Below, in pieces: positions 55,489 through 64,000 of a DNA stretch of 64,000 nucleotides; positions within the stretch are counted from its first letter, which is position 1; each line of letters opens with the position of its first letter. A program made the position numbers and the translations under genes. The notes below the pieces were generated by a model that searched no databases, had not been told where the DNA came from, and saw nothing but the letters and a program-made list of their open reading frames with translations. This DNA is from Streptomyces uncialis (GTDB lineage: Bacteria; Actinomycetota; Actinomycetes; Streptomycetales; Streptomycetaceae). The DNA lies in contig NZ_CP109583.1 of NCBI RefSeq assembly GCF_036250755.1, forward strand, positions 7,434,001 through 7,498,000, given 5' to 3'.

Positions 55489-56520
55489 GTGGCAGCGAAA
55501 CCCGCCAGGCCCGCGCGCCCGGTGAACGCCATCGACCAGACCCGCCGCATGCTGTCGCTGGTGACCTATCTGCGGGAGCGCCCGGGAGCGCGGGTCGAGG
55601 ACGTCGCCCGTGCCTTCGGGATCACCGAGGACGAGCTGATCTCCGACCTCGACGTGCTGCCCATGTGCGGGACCAGCTTCCGGGGCGGTGACCTCCTCGA
55701 CATCGACACCGACGGCGACCGCATCTGGTGGCGCAACCCGGGCGCGCTCAGCGCCGAGGCCGCGGCCCCGCTGCGGATCTCCGCCGACGAGGCGACCGCC
55801 CTGCTCGTCGCCGCCCGCGCGGTGGCCACCCTGCCCGGACTGCGGGAGAGCGACCGGCAGGCCCTGCTGCGGGCCACCGCCAAGGTCGAGACCGCCGCCG
55901 GGGAGGCCGCGGGGCCCAGCAACCGGCTGTCGGTCACCTTCGAGTCCGAGGGCGGTGTCTTCGCCGATGTGGACCGGGCGATCTCCGAGCGCCGCCGGTT
56001 GTGGATCAAGTACTACTCTCCCGCCCGCGACGAGGTCACCGAACGCGAGATCGACCCCATCCGCCTGGTCAGCGTCGGCCACACCTATGTGGAGGCGTGG
56101 TGCCGCCGCTCCGAGGCGCGGCGCACGTTCCGGCTGGACCGCGTCGCGGAGATCAAGGTCCTGGACGAGCCGTCCGCGCCGCCCGAGATAGAGCTGCGGG
56201 ACCTCTCCCAGGCTCTGGTGCAGCCCGCCGCCGAGGACCCCGAGGTGGTGATCGAGGTGGGCCCCGGAGGCCGCTGGGTGGCGGAGTACTACCCGCACGA
56301 CAGCGCGGAGGAACTCGGGGACGGCGGACTGCGGATCACCCTGCGCACCCCGGAGCCGGCCTCCCTGCGGCGGCTCGCCCTGCGGCTCGGCCGGGACGGA
56401 CGGATCGTCGCCCCGAAGGAGCTCGCCGACAGCGCCCGGCACGCGGCCCGGGAGGCGCTCGCCGCATACGACGGGTACGACGCGGCCGACGTGTCCGGCG
56501 ACCGTCGGGAGCGACCGTGA
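55489..56520 (+). CDS. pafC: WYL-domain regulator PafC
   Basis: A protein of 343 residues. The winged helix is at about 15-70 (IDQTRRMLSLVTYLRERPGA, RVEDVARAFGITEDELISDL). A WYL-like domain follows at about 155-215 (RLWIKYYSPARDEVTEREID, HTYVEAWCRRSEARRTFRLD), then a WCX part. It pairs with PafB as a DNA-damage response activator. The GTG at 55489 has GGAG overlapping the pafB stop. Its TGA overlaps the start of the next gene (GTGA at 56517-56520). Confidence 0.95.
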   Translation: MAAKPARPARPVNAIDQTRRMLSLVTYLRERPGARVEDVARAFGITEDELISDLDVLPMCGTSFRGGDLLDIDTDGDRIWWRNPGALSAEAAAPLRISADEATALLVAARAVATLPGLRESDRQALLRATAKVETAAGEAAGPSNRLSVTFESEGGVFADVDRAISERRRLWIKYYSPARDEVTEREIDPIRLVSVGHTYVEAWCRRSEARRTFRLDRVAEIKVLDEPSAPPEIELRDLSQALVQPAAEDPEVVIEVGPGGRWVAEYYPHDSAEELGDGGLRITLRTPEPASLRRLALRLGRDGRIVAPKELADSARHAAREALAAYDGYDAADVSGDRRERP

Positions 56521-56873
56521 CCGTGCCGCCCGGCCCCGTCCCACCTGCTTCCGTCCCGTCCGGCGCCGTCCCGTCCGGTTTCGTCCCGCCCGGTGGCCCG
56601 GCCGCCGATATGTCCTCCGACATCCCGGACATCTCCAGTCTGGAGCGGGTGACGCCCATGGTCTTCAAGGCGGGCTGCCCCGACTGCCGGGCCCGCTTCG
56701 AACTGTCCGCCCCCGCTCTGCGGCTGGCGATCGGCGGCTCCGCGACCACCACCTTCTACTCCTTCACCTGCCCCGAGTGCGGCGCCGGTGTCCGCAAGCC
56801 CGCGGGCGAGCGCATCGTCGAACTCCTCATCCGCGGCGGGGTGCGGACCCTGCGTCTGCACTCGACCGTCTAG
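56517..56873 (+). CDS. Conserved hypothetical protein with zinc-ribbon-like cysteines
   Basis: A protein of 118 residues. A Pro/Val/Ser-rich start of about 30 residues leads to AGCPDCRARFELSAPAL and then FTCPECGAGVRKPAGER. The two CxxC pairs suggest a zinc ribbon. The GTG start overlaps the pafC stop, so it is translated with pafBC. No known family name can be given. Its tight link to pafBC hints at a role in the same DNA-damage regulon, which is inference. Confidence 0.8.
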   Translation: MTVPPGPVPPASVPSGAVPSGFVPPGGPAADMSSDIPDISSLERVTPMVFKAGCPDCRARFELSAPALRLAIGGSATTTFYSFTCPECGAGVRKPAGERIVELLIRGGVRTLRLHSTV

Positions 56874-56883
56874 GCTCGGGCAC

Positions 56884-57084
56884 ATGTTCTGGGCCATGCT
56901 CGCGATCGCTGTCGGCTTCCTCGGTCTGCTCGTCCTCGGTGTGCTCGCTGTCCGGGTCTTCGTGGCCGCGGACCGGCTGGGCCGCCAGGTCAGCGAGGCC
57001 GCCCGGCTCGTCGGCGGCGCCGCCGAGGATCTGGAGCGGGCCGCCGAGGGCGCCGCGCGGGCCGGGAGCGATCTGCGGCGCTGA
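56884..57084 (+). CDS. Small single-pass membrane protein
   Basis: A protein of 66 residues. One membrane helix, MFWAMLAIAVGFLGLLVLGV, continues to LAVRVFV, and an amphipathic Ala/Glu/Arg helix follows (LGRQVSEAARLVGGAAEDLE). It begins 10 bp after the previous stop. It is too short for a function call. The shape, a short N-terminal helix and a cytosolic amphipathic helix, resembles TatA in outline, but it lacks the FGxxKLP motif and so is not called TatA. Confidence 0.75.
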   Translation: MFWAMLAIAVGFLGLLVLGVLAVRVFVAADRLGRQVSEAARLVGGAAEDLERAAEGAARAGSDLRR

Positions 57085-57410
57085 CCGGGCCGTCCCGGGG
57101 CACACTCCCCGGGCACTTCCCCGGCCCGTACCGGGCCCCGGGGCACCCCCGGCGGACGTCCGGAAGCGGCGGAGCCGGAGATACCGCTGATCAACCCGTG
57201 GTCTTGACCTGTCGGGGGCGGAGGGTGTGCGGGTAGGCTGCTGACACGGTCCGGAGAGCGAGGCGCGGGCCGGCAACCGGGAGTACGTACGGGGATTGCC
57301 TCTCGTTCACCCCCGAGCGTTACGATCGCTGCCAGCACGGCGGCCGGACATCGGTCCGGCCGGTCGGGCAGCAACCGCCCAAGGCCGCCTCGGTGAGAAG
57401 GTATACGTAG
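57085..57410 (+). promoter_or_regulatory. Promoter and leader region of tatAC
   Basis: No gene is seen in these 326 bp. TTGCCT (57296-57301) and TACGAT (57321-57326), 19 bp apart, are a possible promoter pair; TAGGCT at 57234-57239 is a second candidate -10. A leader hairpin, CGGCCGGA-CATCGG-TCCGGCCG, lies at 57341-57362, before the AGAAGG ribosome site of tatA. Confidence 0.45.
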
Positions 57411-57698
57411 ATGTTCGGTGGACGGATCGGCCCGCTCGAGATCACTCTGATCCTCGTCATCATCCTGCTGCTGTTCGGTGCGAAGAAGCTCCCCGACATG
57501 GCGCGATCCCTCGGCAAGTCGGCCCGCATCCTCAAGAGCGAGGCCAAGGCGATGAAGTCGGAGGGCGAGCAGCCCGCCCCGGCGGAGCCCGCCGACAAGG
57601 AGCAGCCCGTCACGGCCCCGCGCACCATCCAGGCCGCCCCGGGCGATGTGACCAGCTCCCGCCCGGTGAACGAGCCCACGGACACCACGCAGCGCTGA
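57411..57698 (+). CDS. tatA: Sec-independent translocase subunit TatA
   Basis: A protein of 95 residues. One membrane helix (LEITLILVIILLLFG) at about 9-23 is followed by the TatA hinge and amphipathic helix FGAKKLPDMARSLGKSARIL. The tail is charged and disordered. TatA forms the pore-like assembly that exports folded twin-arginine proteins. The layout with tatC directly after it is the same in M. tuberculosis. The membrane segment begins early, as in TatA, and a single copy is seen here; tatB lies elsewhere in actinobacteria. Confidence 0.96.
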   Translation: MFGGRIGPLEITLILVIILLLFGAKKLPDMARSLGKSARILKSEAKAMKSEGEQPAPAEPADKEQPVTAPRTIQAAPGDVTSSRPVNEPTDTTQR

Positions 57699-57746
57699 CC
57701 CACGGCCGGAAGACCACCGGCCCGCCGCACGAGATGAGGACGTGGG

Positions 57747-58706
57747 TTGCTCAAGTCTGCCCGCAAGAAGGAAAAGGACCCCGAGGGGCGTATGCCCCTC
57801 GTGGAGCACCTGCGTGAGCTGCGCAACCGGCTGGCGAAGAGTGTGGTGGCCATCCTGGTCGTCACCATCGTCGCCGCCTTCTTCTACAAGGACATCATCG
57901 AGTTCATCACCGAACCGGTGCTGCGCTCGGTGGGCTGCGACGACAGCTTCGCCGAGATCGCGGAGAAGCTGGAGAACAAGGAGGACACCTGCGCCCGGAT
58001 CACGCTGAACGGTCTGCTGACGCCGTTCACCCTGGCGCTCAAGGTCTCCCTGATGGCCGGTGTCGTCCTGTCGACCCCGGTCTGGCTCTACCAGCTGTGG
58101 GCCTTCATCGCCCCCGGTCTGCACCGCGAGGAGCGCAAGTACTCGCTCGCGTTCGTCGGTCTCGGTGTCCCGCTCTTCCTCGGCGGCGCGTACTTCGCGT
58201 ACTCCAGCCTTCCCACCATGGCCGAGGTGCTGCTGGAGTTCTCACCGGCGTCGGTCGACAACCAGCTGCCGCTCGACGACCTGCTCGACCTCGTGACCCG
58301 CATGGTGATCGTCTTCGGGCTGTCCTTCGAGCTCCCGCTGGTCCTGATCATGCTCAACCTCACCGGGGTGCTCACCGGTAAGCGCATGCTCAGCTGGTGG
58401 CGGGCGATGATCATGGGCATCACGGTCTTCGCCGCGGTCGCCACCCCCAGCACCGAGCCGCTCACCATGATGGCGCTCGCCGCGCCGATCTGGGTGCTGT
58501 ACTTCGGCGCCACCGGCTTCTCCCTGCTGAACGACAAGCGCAAGGCAAGGATCGAGGCCGCGGGCCCCGACGACGACGAGGCGTCCGACCTGGACCTCAC
58601 CCCGGAATCCGTGGACGACGTGGAGCCGGTCAGCGCCGCCCGGGGCCTGCCCCGGCAGGCGTCCACCGACCGGGACCGGATCAACGGCTACGACGACGTC
58701 ACCTGA
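57747..58706 (+). CDS. tatC: Sec-independent translocase subunit TatC
   Basis: A protein of 319 residues with six membrane helices. The N terminus carries EGRMPLVEHLRELRNRLAKS, the conserved cytosolic HLxELRxRL motif that reads the twin-arginine signal. The conserved Glu-bearing and periplasmic cap regions follow (TPFTLALKVSLMAGVVLSTP and YQLWAFIAPGLHREERKYSL). The C-terminal tail is acidic. The TTG at 57747 is used; GAGGA lies upstream. It is 48 bp after tatA. Confidence 0.96.
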   Translation: MLKSARKKEKDPEGRMPLVEHLRELRNRLAKSVVAILVVTIVAAFFYKDIIEFITEPVLRSVGCDDSFAEIAEKLENKEDTCARITLNGLLTPFTLALKVSLMAGVVLSTPVWLYQLWAFIAPGLHREERKYSLAFVGLGVPLFLGGAYFAYSSLPTMAEVLLEFSPASVDNQLPLDDLLDLVTRMVIVFGLSFELPLVLIMLNLTGVLTGKRMLSWWRAMIMGITVFAAVATPSTEPLTMMALAAPIWVLYFGATGFSLLNDKRKARIEAAGPDDDEASDLDLTPESVDDVEPVSAARGLPRQASTDRDRINGYDDVT

Positions 58707-59108
58707 GGCCCGGACCTGACGTAGTGCCCCGGCATCGGACCTGATCGTGCCTGGGGGACACCCGACCGGCGAGACCACTCCGCTCGCCGATCCCACCGCG
58801 TGACGCGGCCGGGGCGCCCGTACGGCGCGACCGGCCGCTTCCGCGTTCCGGGGCCACCGTCTTCCGGCCACCGTGTTCGGGGCCCGCGCGTTTCGGGTAC
58901 GGACCGTCCTGGGTACGGACCCCGTCGGCGCGACCGCGCGGACGCTCCTCGGCGTGCCCGGGGCGCCGTCCGCGCGGGTGCCCGGGGCGTCCAGGGTGGC
59001 GCCGGTGACCCCGGGGGCCGCTGAGGCCGCCGCGCTGACCAGCGCGGATACCGCTTTCCCGATAATGATCGCCCTCTGTCAGAGGTGGCGGGTAATCTCG
59101 AAAGCACG
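58707..59108. other. Gene-free region before the helicase gene
   Basis: These 402 bp hold no supported gene. Repeated arginine/proline frames on both strands are composition effects. A small palindrome, CCTCT-GTC-AGAGG (59073-59085), and TAATCT at 59093-59098 lie just upstream of the helicase start and may belong to its promoter. No ribosome binding site is evident before the ATG, so leaderless or short-leader translation is possible. Confidence 0.5.
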
Positions 59109-61931
59109 ATGACAGAGGATCTCTCCCCGGCCGAGCGGTACGCGGCGGCACGACTGCGCGCCGCCGAGCAGGCCACCGCGCTCGCCGCCTTCCGTGACAT
59201 GTACGAATTCGATCTGGACCCGTTCCAGACAGAGGCGTGCAAGGCGCTCGAAGCGGGCAAGGGCGTGCTTGTCGCGGCGCCCACCGGCTCAGGCAAGACG
59301 ATCGTCGGCGAGTTCGCCGTGCACCTCGCCCTCGGGCAGGGCAAGAAATGCTTCTACACCACGCCCATCAAGGCACTGTCCAACCAGAAGTACAGCGACC
59401 TCGCCAAGCGCTACGGCGCCGACAAGGTCGGTCTGCTCACCGGTGACAACAGCGTCAACTCCGACGCGCCAGTGGTCGTGATGACCACCGAGGTGCTGCG
59501 GAACATGCTGTACGCGGGTTCGCAGTCCCTGCTGGGCCTCGGCTATGTGGTCATGGACGAGGTGCACTACCTCTCCGACCGCTTCCGGGGCGCGGTCTGG
59601 GAGGAAGTGATCATCCATCTCCCCCCGTCGGTGACCCTGGTCTCCCTGTCGGCGACGGTGTCCAACGCCGAGGAGTTCGGCGACTGGCTGGACACGGTCC
59701 GCGGTGACACCGAGGTGATCGTCTCCGAGCACCGCCCCGTACCCCTGTTCCAGCATGTGCTCGCGGGGCGCCGGATGTACGACCTCTTCGAGGAGGGCGA
59801 GGGCCGCAAGCGGGCCGTCAACCCCGATCTGACCCGGATGGCGCGGATGGAGTCGGCCCGCCCCACCTGGGGCCGCGACAAACGCCGCGGGAAGAACATC
59901 CGCGAGGCCGACCGCGAGCGCGACCGCCGGCAGCGCTCCCGGGTCTGGACACCCGGCCGCCCCGAGGTCATCGAACGCCTCGACGCCGGCGGACTGCTGC
60001 CCGCCATCACCTTCATCTTCAGCCGCGCGGGCTGCGAGGCCGCCGTCCAGCAGTGCCTCCACGCGGGACTGCGGCTCAACGACGACGAGGCCCGTGCGAA
60101 GGTCCGGGAGATCGTCGAGGCCCGCACCTCTTCCATCCCCGACGAGGATCTCCATGTCCTCGGCTACTTCGAGTGGCTGGAGGGCCTGGAGCGGGGCATC
60201 GCGGCGCATCACGCGGGCATGCTCCCGACCTTCAAGGAGGTCGTGGAGGAGCTCTTCGTCCGGGGCCTGGTCAAGGCCGTCTTCGCCACGGAGACCCTCG
60301 CCCTCGGCATCAACATGCCCGCCCGGTCCGTCGTGCTGGAGAAGCTCGTCAAGTGGAACGGTGAGCAGCACGCCGACATCACCCCCGGCGAGTACACCCA
60401 GCTCACCGGCCGCGCCGGCCGCCGCGGTATCGACATCGAGGGCCACGCCGTCGTCCTGTGGCAGCGCGGGATGAACCCCGAGCACCTCGCCGGTCTCGCC
60501 GGTACCCGTACGTATCCGCTGCGCTCCAGCTTCCGCCCCTCGTACAACATGGCCGTCAACCTCGTCGACCAGTTCGGCCGGCACCGTTCGCGGGAGCTTC
60601 TGGAGACGTCGTTCGCGCAGTTCCAGGCCGACCGCTCGGTGGTCGGGATCTCCCGCCAGGTGCAGCGCAACGAGGAGGGGCTGGAGGGCTACAAGGCCTC
60701 CATGACCTGCCACCTCGGCGACTTCGAGGAGTACGCCCGGCTGCGCCGCCAGCTGGGGGACCGGGAGACGGAGCTGGCCCGGCACGGGGTCTCCCAGCGG
60801 CGGGCCGCCGCGGCCGGGGCGCTGGAGAAGCTCAAGCCGGGCGATGTCATCCATGTGCCGACCGGCAAGTACGCGGGTCTCGCCCTGGTCCTGGACCCGG
60901 GGCTGCCGGCCGGGCGTTCCCACGGCCACCGCGGCTTCGACCACCAGGACGGTCCGCGCCCGCTGGTCCTCACCGCGGAGCGGCAGGTCAAGCGGCTCGC
61001 CGCGATGGACTTCCCGGTACCGGTCGAGCCCCTGGAGCGGATGCGCATCCCGAAGTCGTTCAACGCCCGCTCGCCCCAGTCCCGTCGCGACCTGGCGTCC
61101 GCGCTGCGCAGCAAGGCGGGGCACATCGTGCCGGACCGGCACCACAAGCAGCGTGCCGCCGCCGCGGACGACCGCGAGATCGCCCGGCTGCGCACGGAGA
61201 TCCGCGCGCACCCGTGCCACGGCTGCTCCGACCGCGAGGACCACGCGCGGTGGGCCGAGCGCTACCACCGGCTGGTGCGGGACACCACCCAGCTGGAGCG
61301 CAAGATCGAGGGTCGCACCAACACCATCGCCCGTACCTTCGACCGGATCGTCAAGCTGCTCACCGAGCTGGACTATCTGCGGGGCGACGAGGTCACGGAG
61401 AACGGCAAGCGGCTCGCCCGGCTCTACGGCGAACTCGATCTGCTCGCCAGTGAGTGCCTGCGGGCCGGGGTCTGGGAGGGCCTCAGCCCCGCGGAGTTGG
61501 CCGCGTGCGCGTCCGCCCTGGTCTACGAGTCCCGGTCGGGGGACGACGCGCTGGCGCCCAAGGTGCCCTCCGGGAAGGCCAAGGAGGCACTCGGCGAGAT
61601 GGTCCGCATCTGGGGCAGGCTCGACGCCCTGGAGGAGGACTTCAAGATCAACCAGACGGAGGGCGTAGGTCAGCGCGAGCCTGATCTCGGGTTCGCCTGG
61701 GCCGCGTACATGTGGGCCTCCGACAAGGGGCTGGACGAGGTGCTGCGTGAGGCCGACATGCCCGCGGGGGACTTCGTCCGGTGGTGCAAGCAGGTGATCG
61801 ACGTCCTCGGGCAGATCTCCGCGGCCGCTCCCGTGAGCGGTACGGAGGGGTCCACGACGGTCGCCCGGAACGCGCGGAAGGCCGTGGACGGCCTGTTGCG
61901 GGGTGTGGTGGCGTACTCGTCGGTGGGGTGA
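59109..61931 (+). CDS. helY: HelY/Ski2-like DEVH-box helicase
   Basis: A protein of 940 residues, in the usual range for HelY. Motif I is VAAPTGSGKT at about 56-65 and motif II is VVMDEVHYLS near 150 (DEVH box). Motif III is VSLSATVSN, and motif VI is QLTGRAGRRGIDIEG. The C-terminal part matches the DSHCT-type domain of Ski2/Mtr4 helicases (ECLRAGVWEGLSPAELAAC, RIWGRLDALEEDFKIN). It should unwind RNA or RNA-DNA structures in an ATP-driven way. The order tatA-tatC-helY is conserved in actinobacteria. The stop codon lies inside the stem of a terminator. Confidence 0.95.
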   Translation: MTEDLSPAERYAAARLRAAEQATALAAFRDMYEFDLDPFQTEACKALEAGKGVLVAAPTGSGKTIVGEFAVHLALGQGKKCFYTTPIKALSNQKYSDLAKRYGADKVGLLTGDNSVNSDAPVVVMTTEVLRNMLYAGSQSLLGLGYVVMDEVHYLSDRFRGAVWEEVIIHLPPSVTLVSLSATVSNAEEFGDWLDTVRGDTEVIVSEHRPVPLFQHVLAGRRMYDLFEEGEGRKRAVNPDLTRMARMESARPTWGRDKRRGKNIREADRERDRRQRSRVWTPGRPEVIERLDAGGLLPAITFIFSRAGCEAAVQQCLHAGLRLNDDEARAKVREIVEARTSSIPDEDLHVLGYFEWLEGLERGIAAHHAGMLPTFKEVVEELFVRGLVKAVFATETLALGINMPARSVVLEKLVKWNGEQHADITPGEYTQLTGRAGRRGIDIEGHAVVLWQRGMNPEHLAGLAGTRTYPLRSSFRPSYNMAVNLVDQFGRHRSRELLETSFAQFQADRSVVGISRQVQRNEEGLEGYKASMTCHLGDFEEYARLRRQLGDRETELARHGVSQRRAAAAGALEKLKPGDVIHVPTGKYAGLALVLDPGLPAGRSHGHRGFDHQDGPRPLVLTAERQVKRLAAMDFPVPVEPLERMRIPKSFNARSPQSRRDLASALRSKAGHIVPDRHHKQRAAAADDREIARLRTEIRAHPCHGCSDREDHARWAERYHRLVRDTTQLERKIEGRTNTIARTFDRIVKLLTELDYLRGDEVTENGKRLARLYGELDLLASECLRAGVWEGLSPAELAACASALVYESRSGDDALAPKVPSGKAKEALGEMVRIWGRLDALEEDFKINQTEGVGQREPDLGFAWAAYMWASDKGLDEVLREADMPAGDFVRWCKQVIDVLGQISAAAPVSGTEGSTTVARNARKAVDGLLRGVVAYSSVG

Positions 61932-61955
61932 CCCCCTGCCGTGGGGTCACCCCAC
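61923..61955 (+). terminator. Terminator overlapping the helicase stop codon
   Basis: A perfect 13-bp stem (GTGGGGTGACCCC / GGGGTCACCCCAC) with a 7-nt loop contains the TGA at 61929-61931. Ribosomes finishing helY would cover the 5' arm. Confidence 0.78.
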
Positions 61956-62046
61956 GGTGTCGGTGGCCCGGTCGTCCCCTTGTGCGGGGCGGGCGGGCCC
62001 CTTTTTGCGTTCCGGGGGTCTGGCGTTTGCGGGCGGGTCTGTTGCC

Positions 62047-62160
62047 TGCGGGTCGCCTTCGCTTGCGCCTTCGAGGTTTCGTACCTGGGCGTGCTTGTTC
62101 CTGTGCGGGTCGCCTTCGCTTGCGCCTTCGGGGTTCCATGCCTGGGCGTGCTTGTTCCTG
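62047..62160. repeat. 57-bp tandem direct repeat, two copies
   Basis: Copies at 62047-62103 and 62104-62160 both begin TGCGGGTCGCCTTCGCTTGC and share the end CCTGGGCGTGCTTGTTCCTG, with a few differences in the centre. A shorter third piece (GTGCGGGTCGCCTTCG) occurs at about 62228-62243. The 684-bp gap from 61932 to 62615 otherwise lacks a supported gene. Confidence 0.9.
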
Positions 62161-62178
62161 TGTGGGTGGTCCGTGGGT

Positions 62179-62265
62179 GCGCGGTTCCTCGCGCCCCTGG
62201 ATGCTGCGCCGGTTCGTTGCTCCTCGGGTGCGGGTCGCCTTCGTCGCGCAGTTCCTCGCGCCCCT
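62179..62265 (-). repeat. Two inverted copies of the dispersed 20-mer
   Basis: On the minus strand, 62246-62265 reads AGGGGCGCGAGGAACTGCGC, identical to the cores at 16339 and 16549. A second copy with one change ends near 62179-62198. The pair is 67 bp apart, close to the 70-bp period of the other block. Confidence 0.9.
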
Positions 62266-62615
62266 GGGGGTGCCCCGGTGCGTTGTTCGTCGGGTGCGGG
62301 TGATCACTCGGCGTGTGTGTGTGATGGCCCTGTGTGTAAAAGAGGCGAGTCTAGCGGGGTGGGCGGCCTGGTTTCAGGTGCTTGCGGAATATGACACAGC
62401 GAAGATGCGGCCGGACTAAGCTCGCCCGCAGCGCGCTGAGTTGAGACGAAATCGGGCGTTTGTTCCCGGGCTTCCCGTTGGTGGGAATCATCCCGGACGC
62501 TCCCGCACGTCCAGCACCCGGAAATCACACTGGAAACATCCCTGACCGCTACGAAACCGCGAAGTTCCCCGCAATCCCCGACAACTCCACGAGTCGACTG
62601 TCTTAGAGGGCATAC

Positions 62616-64000
62616 ATGGTGAGTGTTCAAGCGCCTCCCGGTGGCCGAGAAGTCCCGCGTCTCCGCGTCCAGGTGCTGCCGACCGTCCTGATGGCCGCGG
62701 TGACCGGGGGCTGTGTGGCCGCGGTCACGGAACCGGCCCGGCTGGTCGTCGCCCTGTGCGGGGTGATCGGCACCGTGCTGGTGGCCGCGATCGGCGCCGA
62801 GACCGTACGGCGCGGACGGCGGCTGGAGGCCCAGCGTGTCGAGCACGCCCGCCAGATCGACTGTCTGGAAGGGCGGATCGCCGCCCATGACGCCGAACTG
62901 ATCCACCTCGGCAGCCAGCTCCTGCCCGACGCGCTGTTCCGGCTGCGCCAGGGCGAGTCGCCCGCCGAGGTGATGCGCGCGGTCGTCGACGCCGACCCCG
63001 CCTACCGCGACCTCCCCGACGCCCAGCGCACCCTGCTCAAGGACGTCCTGACGATCGTCGACAACGAGGAGGCCATGCGGGAGGCGACCCAGCGTGCCTT
63101 CGTCAACATCGCCCGCCGGGTCCAGGCCATCGTCCATCAGCAGGCCGCCGAACTGCGGGAGATGGAGGAGGACCACGGGCGCAACCCCGAGGTCTTCGAC
63201 GACCTGCTCCGCATCGACCACGGCACCGCGCTGATCGGCCGTCTCGCCGACTCCATCGCGGTACTCGGCGGCGCCCGGCCGGGACGTCTGTGGCCCAAGC
63301 CCGTACCGCTGTTCAGCGTGCTGCGCGGCGCCATGTCCCGCATCCTGGAATACCGGCGCGTGGACCTGCATTCCATCGCCAAGGTCGCCATCAAGGGCAC
63401 CCATGTGGAGCCCCTGATCCACGCCGCCGCCGAACTCCTCGACAACGCCACCCGCTACTCGCCGCCCCACACACGGGTGCATGTCACCGCCGTCGAGGTG
63501 CAGACCGGTATCGCCATCGAGATCGAGGACGGCGGGGTCAGTCTCAGCGAGGAGGCCCGGCTGCGGGCCGAGCGGATGGTCGCCCAGGCGCAGGCCGGTA
63601 TCGACCTCAAGGACCTCGGCGAGACGCCCCGCCTCGGGATGGCCGTCGTCGGCAGGCTCTCGCAGATGTTCCATATGCAGGTCTCACTGCGGCAGTCCGC
63701 GTACGGCGGTGTCCGCGCCGTACTCGTCGTGCCGCGCGACATGCTCACCTCGGGGCCCGCGCCCGGACTCGCCCACGGTATCGGCGCCACCGCCGTACCC
63801 CGGGTGAACGACGACGGCACCCCCATGCAGGAACTGAAGCGGAAGGCCAAGAAGCGCCGTCCGACCACCGGCCCGCGCCGCCCCTCCGACGATCTGACGC
63901 CCACGGGCGCCACCGACGACGACGTACCGGTCGTCACCGAATGGACGGCGAACGGGCTGCCGCAGCGCCGCAGCCGGGTCAAGACCCCGCTCAGCCAGCG
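62616..64000 (+). CDS. cvnA: Conservon sensor ATPase (CvnA/RarA-like), 3' end outside the window
   Basis: An open frame of at least 461 codons with no stop before the window's end. Two membrane helices (VQVLPTVLMAAVTGGCVAAV and LVVALCGVIGTVLVAAIGAE) open the protein. A long helical region follows with LPDALFRLRQGESPAEVMRA. A histidine kinase-type ATPase domain comes next: the N box is AAAELLDNATRYSPP near 275, a G-type box is GETPRLGMAVVGRLSQMF. A basic Pro/Arg-rich tail continues off the end. This fits the CvnA sensors of Streptomyces conservons; position beside helY matches S. coelicolor conservon 9 (rarA). ATG 62616 is used; GTG at 62619 is an alternative. Confidence 0.9.
   Translation, partial: MVSVQAPPGGREVPRLRVQVLPTVLMAAVTGGCVAAVTEPARLVVALCGVIGTVLVAAIGAETVRRGRRLEAQRVEHARQIDCLEGRIAAHDAELIHLGSQLLPDALFRLRQGESPAEVMRAVVDADPAYRDLPDAQRTLLKDVLTIVDNEEAMREATQRAFVNIARRVQAIVHQQAAELREMEEDHGRNPEVFDDLLRIDHGTALIGRLADSIAVLGGARPGRLWPKPVPLFSVLRGAMSRILEYRRVDLHSIAKVAIKGTHVEPLIHAAAELLDNATRYSPPHTRVHVTAVEVQTGIAIEIEDGGVSLSEEARLRAERMVAQAQAGIDLKDLGETPRLGMAVVGRLSQMFHMQVSLRQSAYGGVRAVLVVPRDMLTSGPAPGLAHGIGATAVPRVNDDGTPMQELKRKAKKRRPTTGPRRPSDDLTPTGATDDDVPVVTEWTANGLPQRRSRVKTPLSQ

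Noticed and set aside
58688..59344. A 218-codon minus-strand gene before the helicase
   Set aside because: Its product is Arg/Pro/Ser-rich and overlaps the start of helY; it looks like a composition artefact.
62304..63674. A 456-codon minus-strand frame in the conservon region
   Set aside because: It is antisense to the sensor ATPase frame, which has membrane segments and an ATPase N box; the minus product has no motifs.

Overview
This window is a high-GC actinobacterial chromosome segment that looks like Streptomyces. It carries a chaplin pair, a glp/gyl glycerol operon, the mycothiol ligase gene mshC, a complete Pup-proteasome cluster, a conservon-type sensor gene, and frequent GTG starts. 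Gene order matches what I recall of the S. coelicolor core (chaplins at one end, conservon 9 at the other). It is also broadly syntenic with the M. tuberculosis mshC-metH-trmI-mpa-dop-pup-prcBA-pafABC-tatAC-helY block. I see no prophage, integrase, insertion sequence or CRISPR array, so this is core chromosome with some strain-specific decoration.

Left part (1-16 kb): a YchJ-type protein and tRNA-Leu(GAG), an M20 peptidase, a short chaplin and a sortase-anchored long chaplin with a collagen-like spacer, two conserved small genes, an array of 8-bp repeats, a RecD2-like protein with degenerate Walker motifs that overlaps an aldo/keto reductase gene, an F420/LLM oxidoreductase, a ferritin-like protein and CorA. 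An actinobacterial operon follows: phosphoglycerate-mutase-like phosphatase, DUF3090 protein, SCO1664-like kinase-fold protein and mshC. It ends in a strong terminator and a 70-bp tandem repeat block.

Middle part (16.6-36 kb): an ECF42-type sigma factor with its DGPF/YciI partner, a PAC2 protein, a GntR regulator with an LLM oxidoreductase, and the glycerol regulon (gylR, then glpF-glpK-glpD). Matching candidate operators lie exactly 56 bp upstream of the chosen gylR and glpF starts. metH follows, with a compact structured leader that can hide its ribosome binding site. Then come a HAD phosphatase and two tandem orphan peptide-binding lipoproteins.

Right part (36-64 kb): an orphan NarL-type response regulator with a RecB-like nuclease, an M50 protease with CBS domains, TrmI, a secreted protein, a CxxD-type ferredoxin, and the Pup-proteasome system: arc, dop, pup, prcB, prcA, pafA, pafB and pafC. 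Arc is the unfoldase, Dop deamidates Pup, PafA ligates Pup to substrates, PrcBA degrades them and PafBC is a DNA-damage regulator. Inserted among these are a decayed endonuclease VII-like gene overlapping the prcB start, a LacI/MFS pair and two FKBP isomerases. tatA, tatC, a HelY-type helicase, a repeat-rich spacer and the 5' part of a conservon sensor ATPase gene (cvnA type) complete the window.
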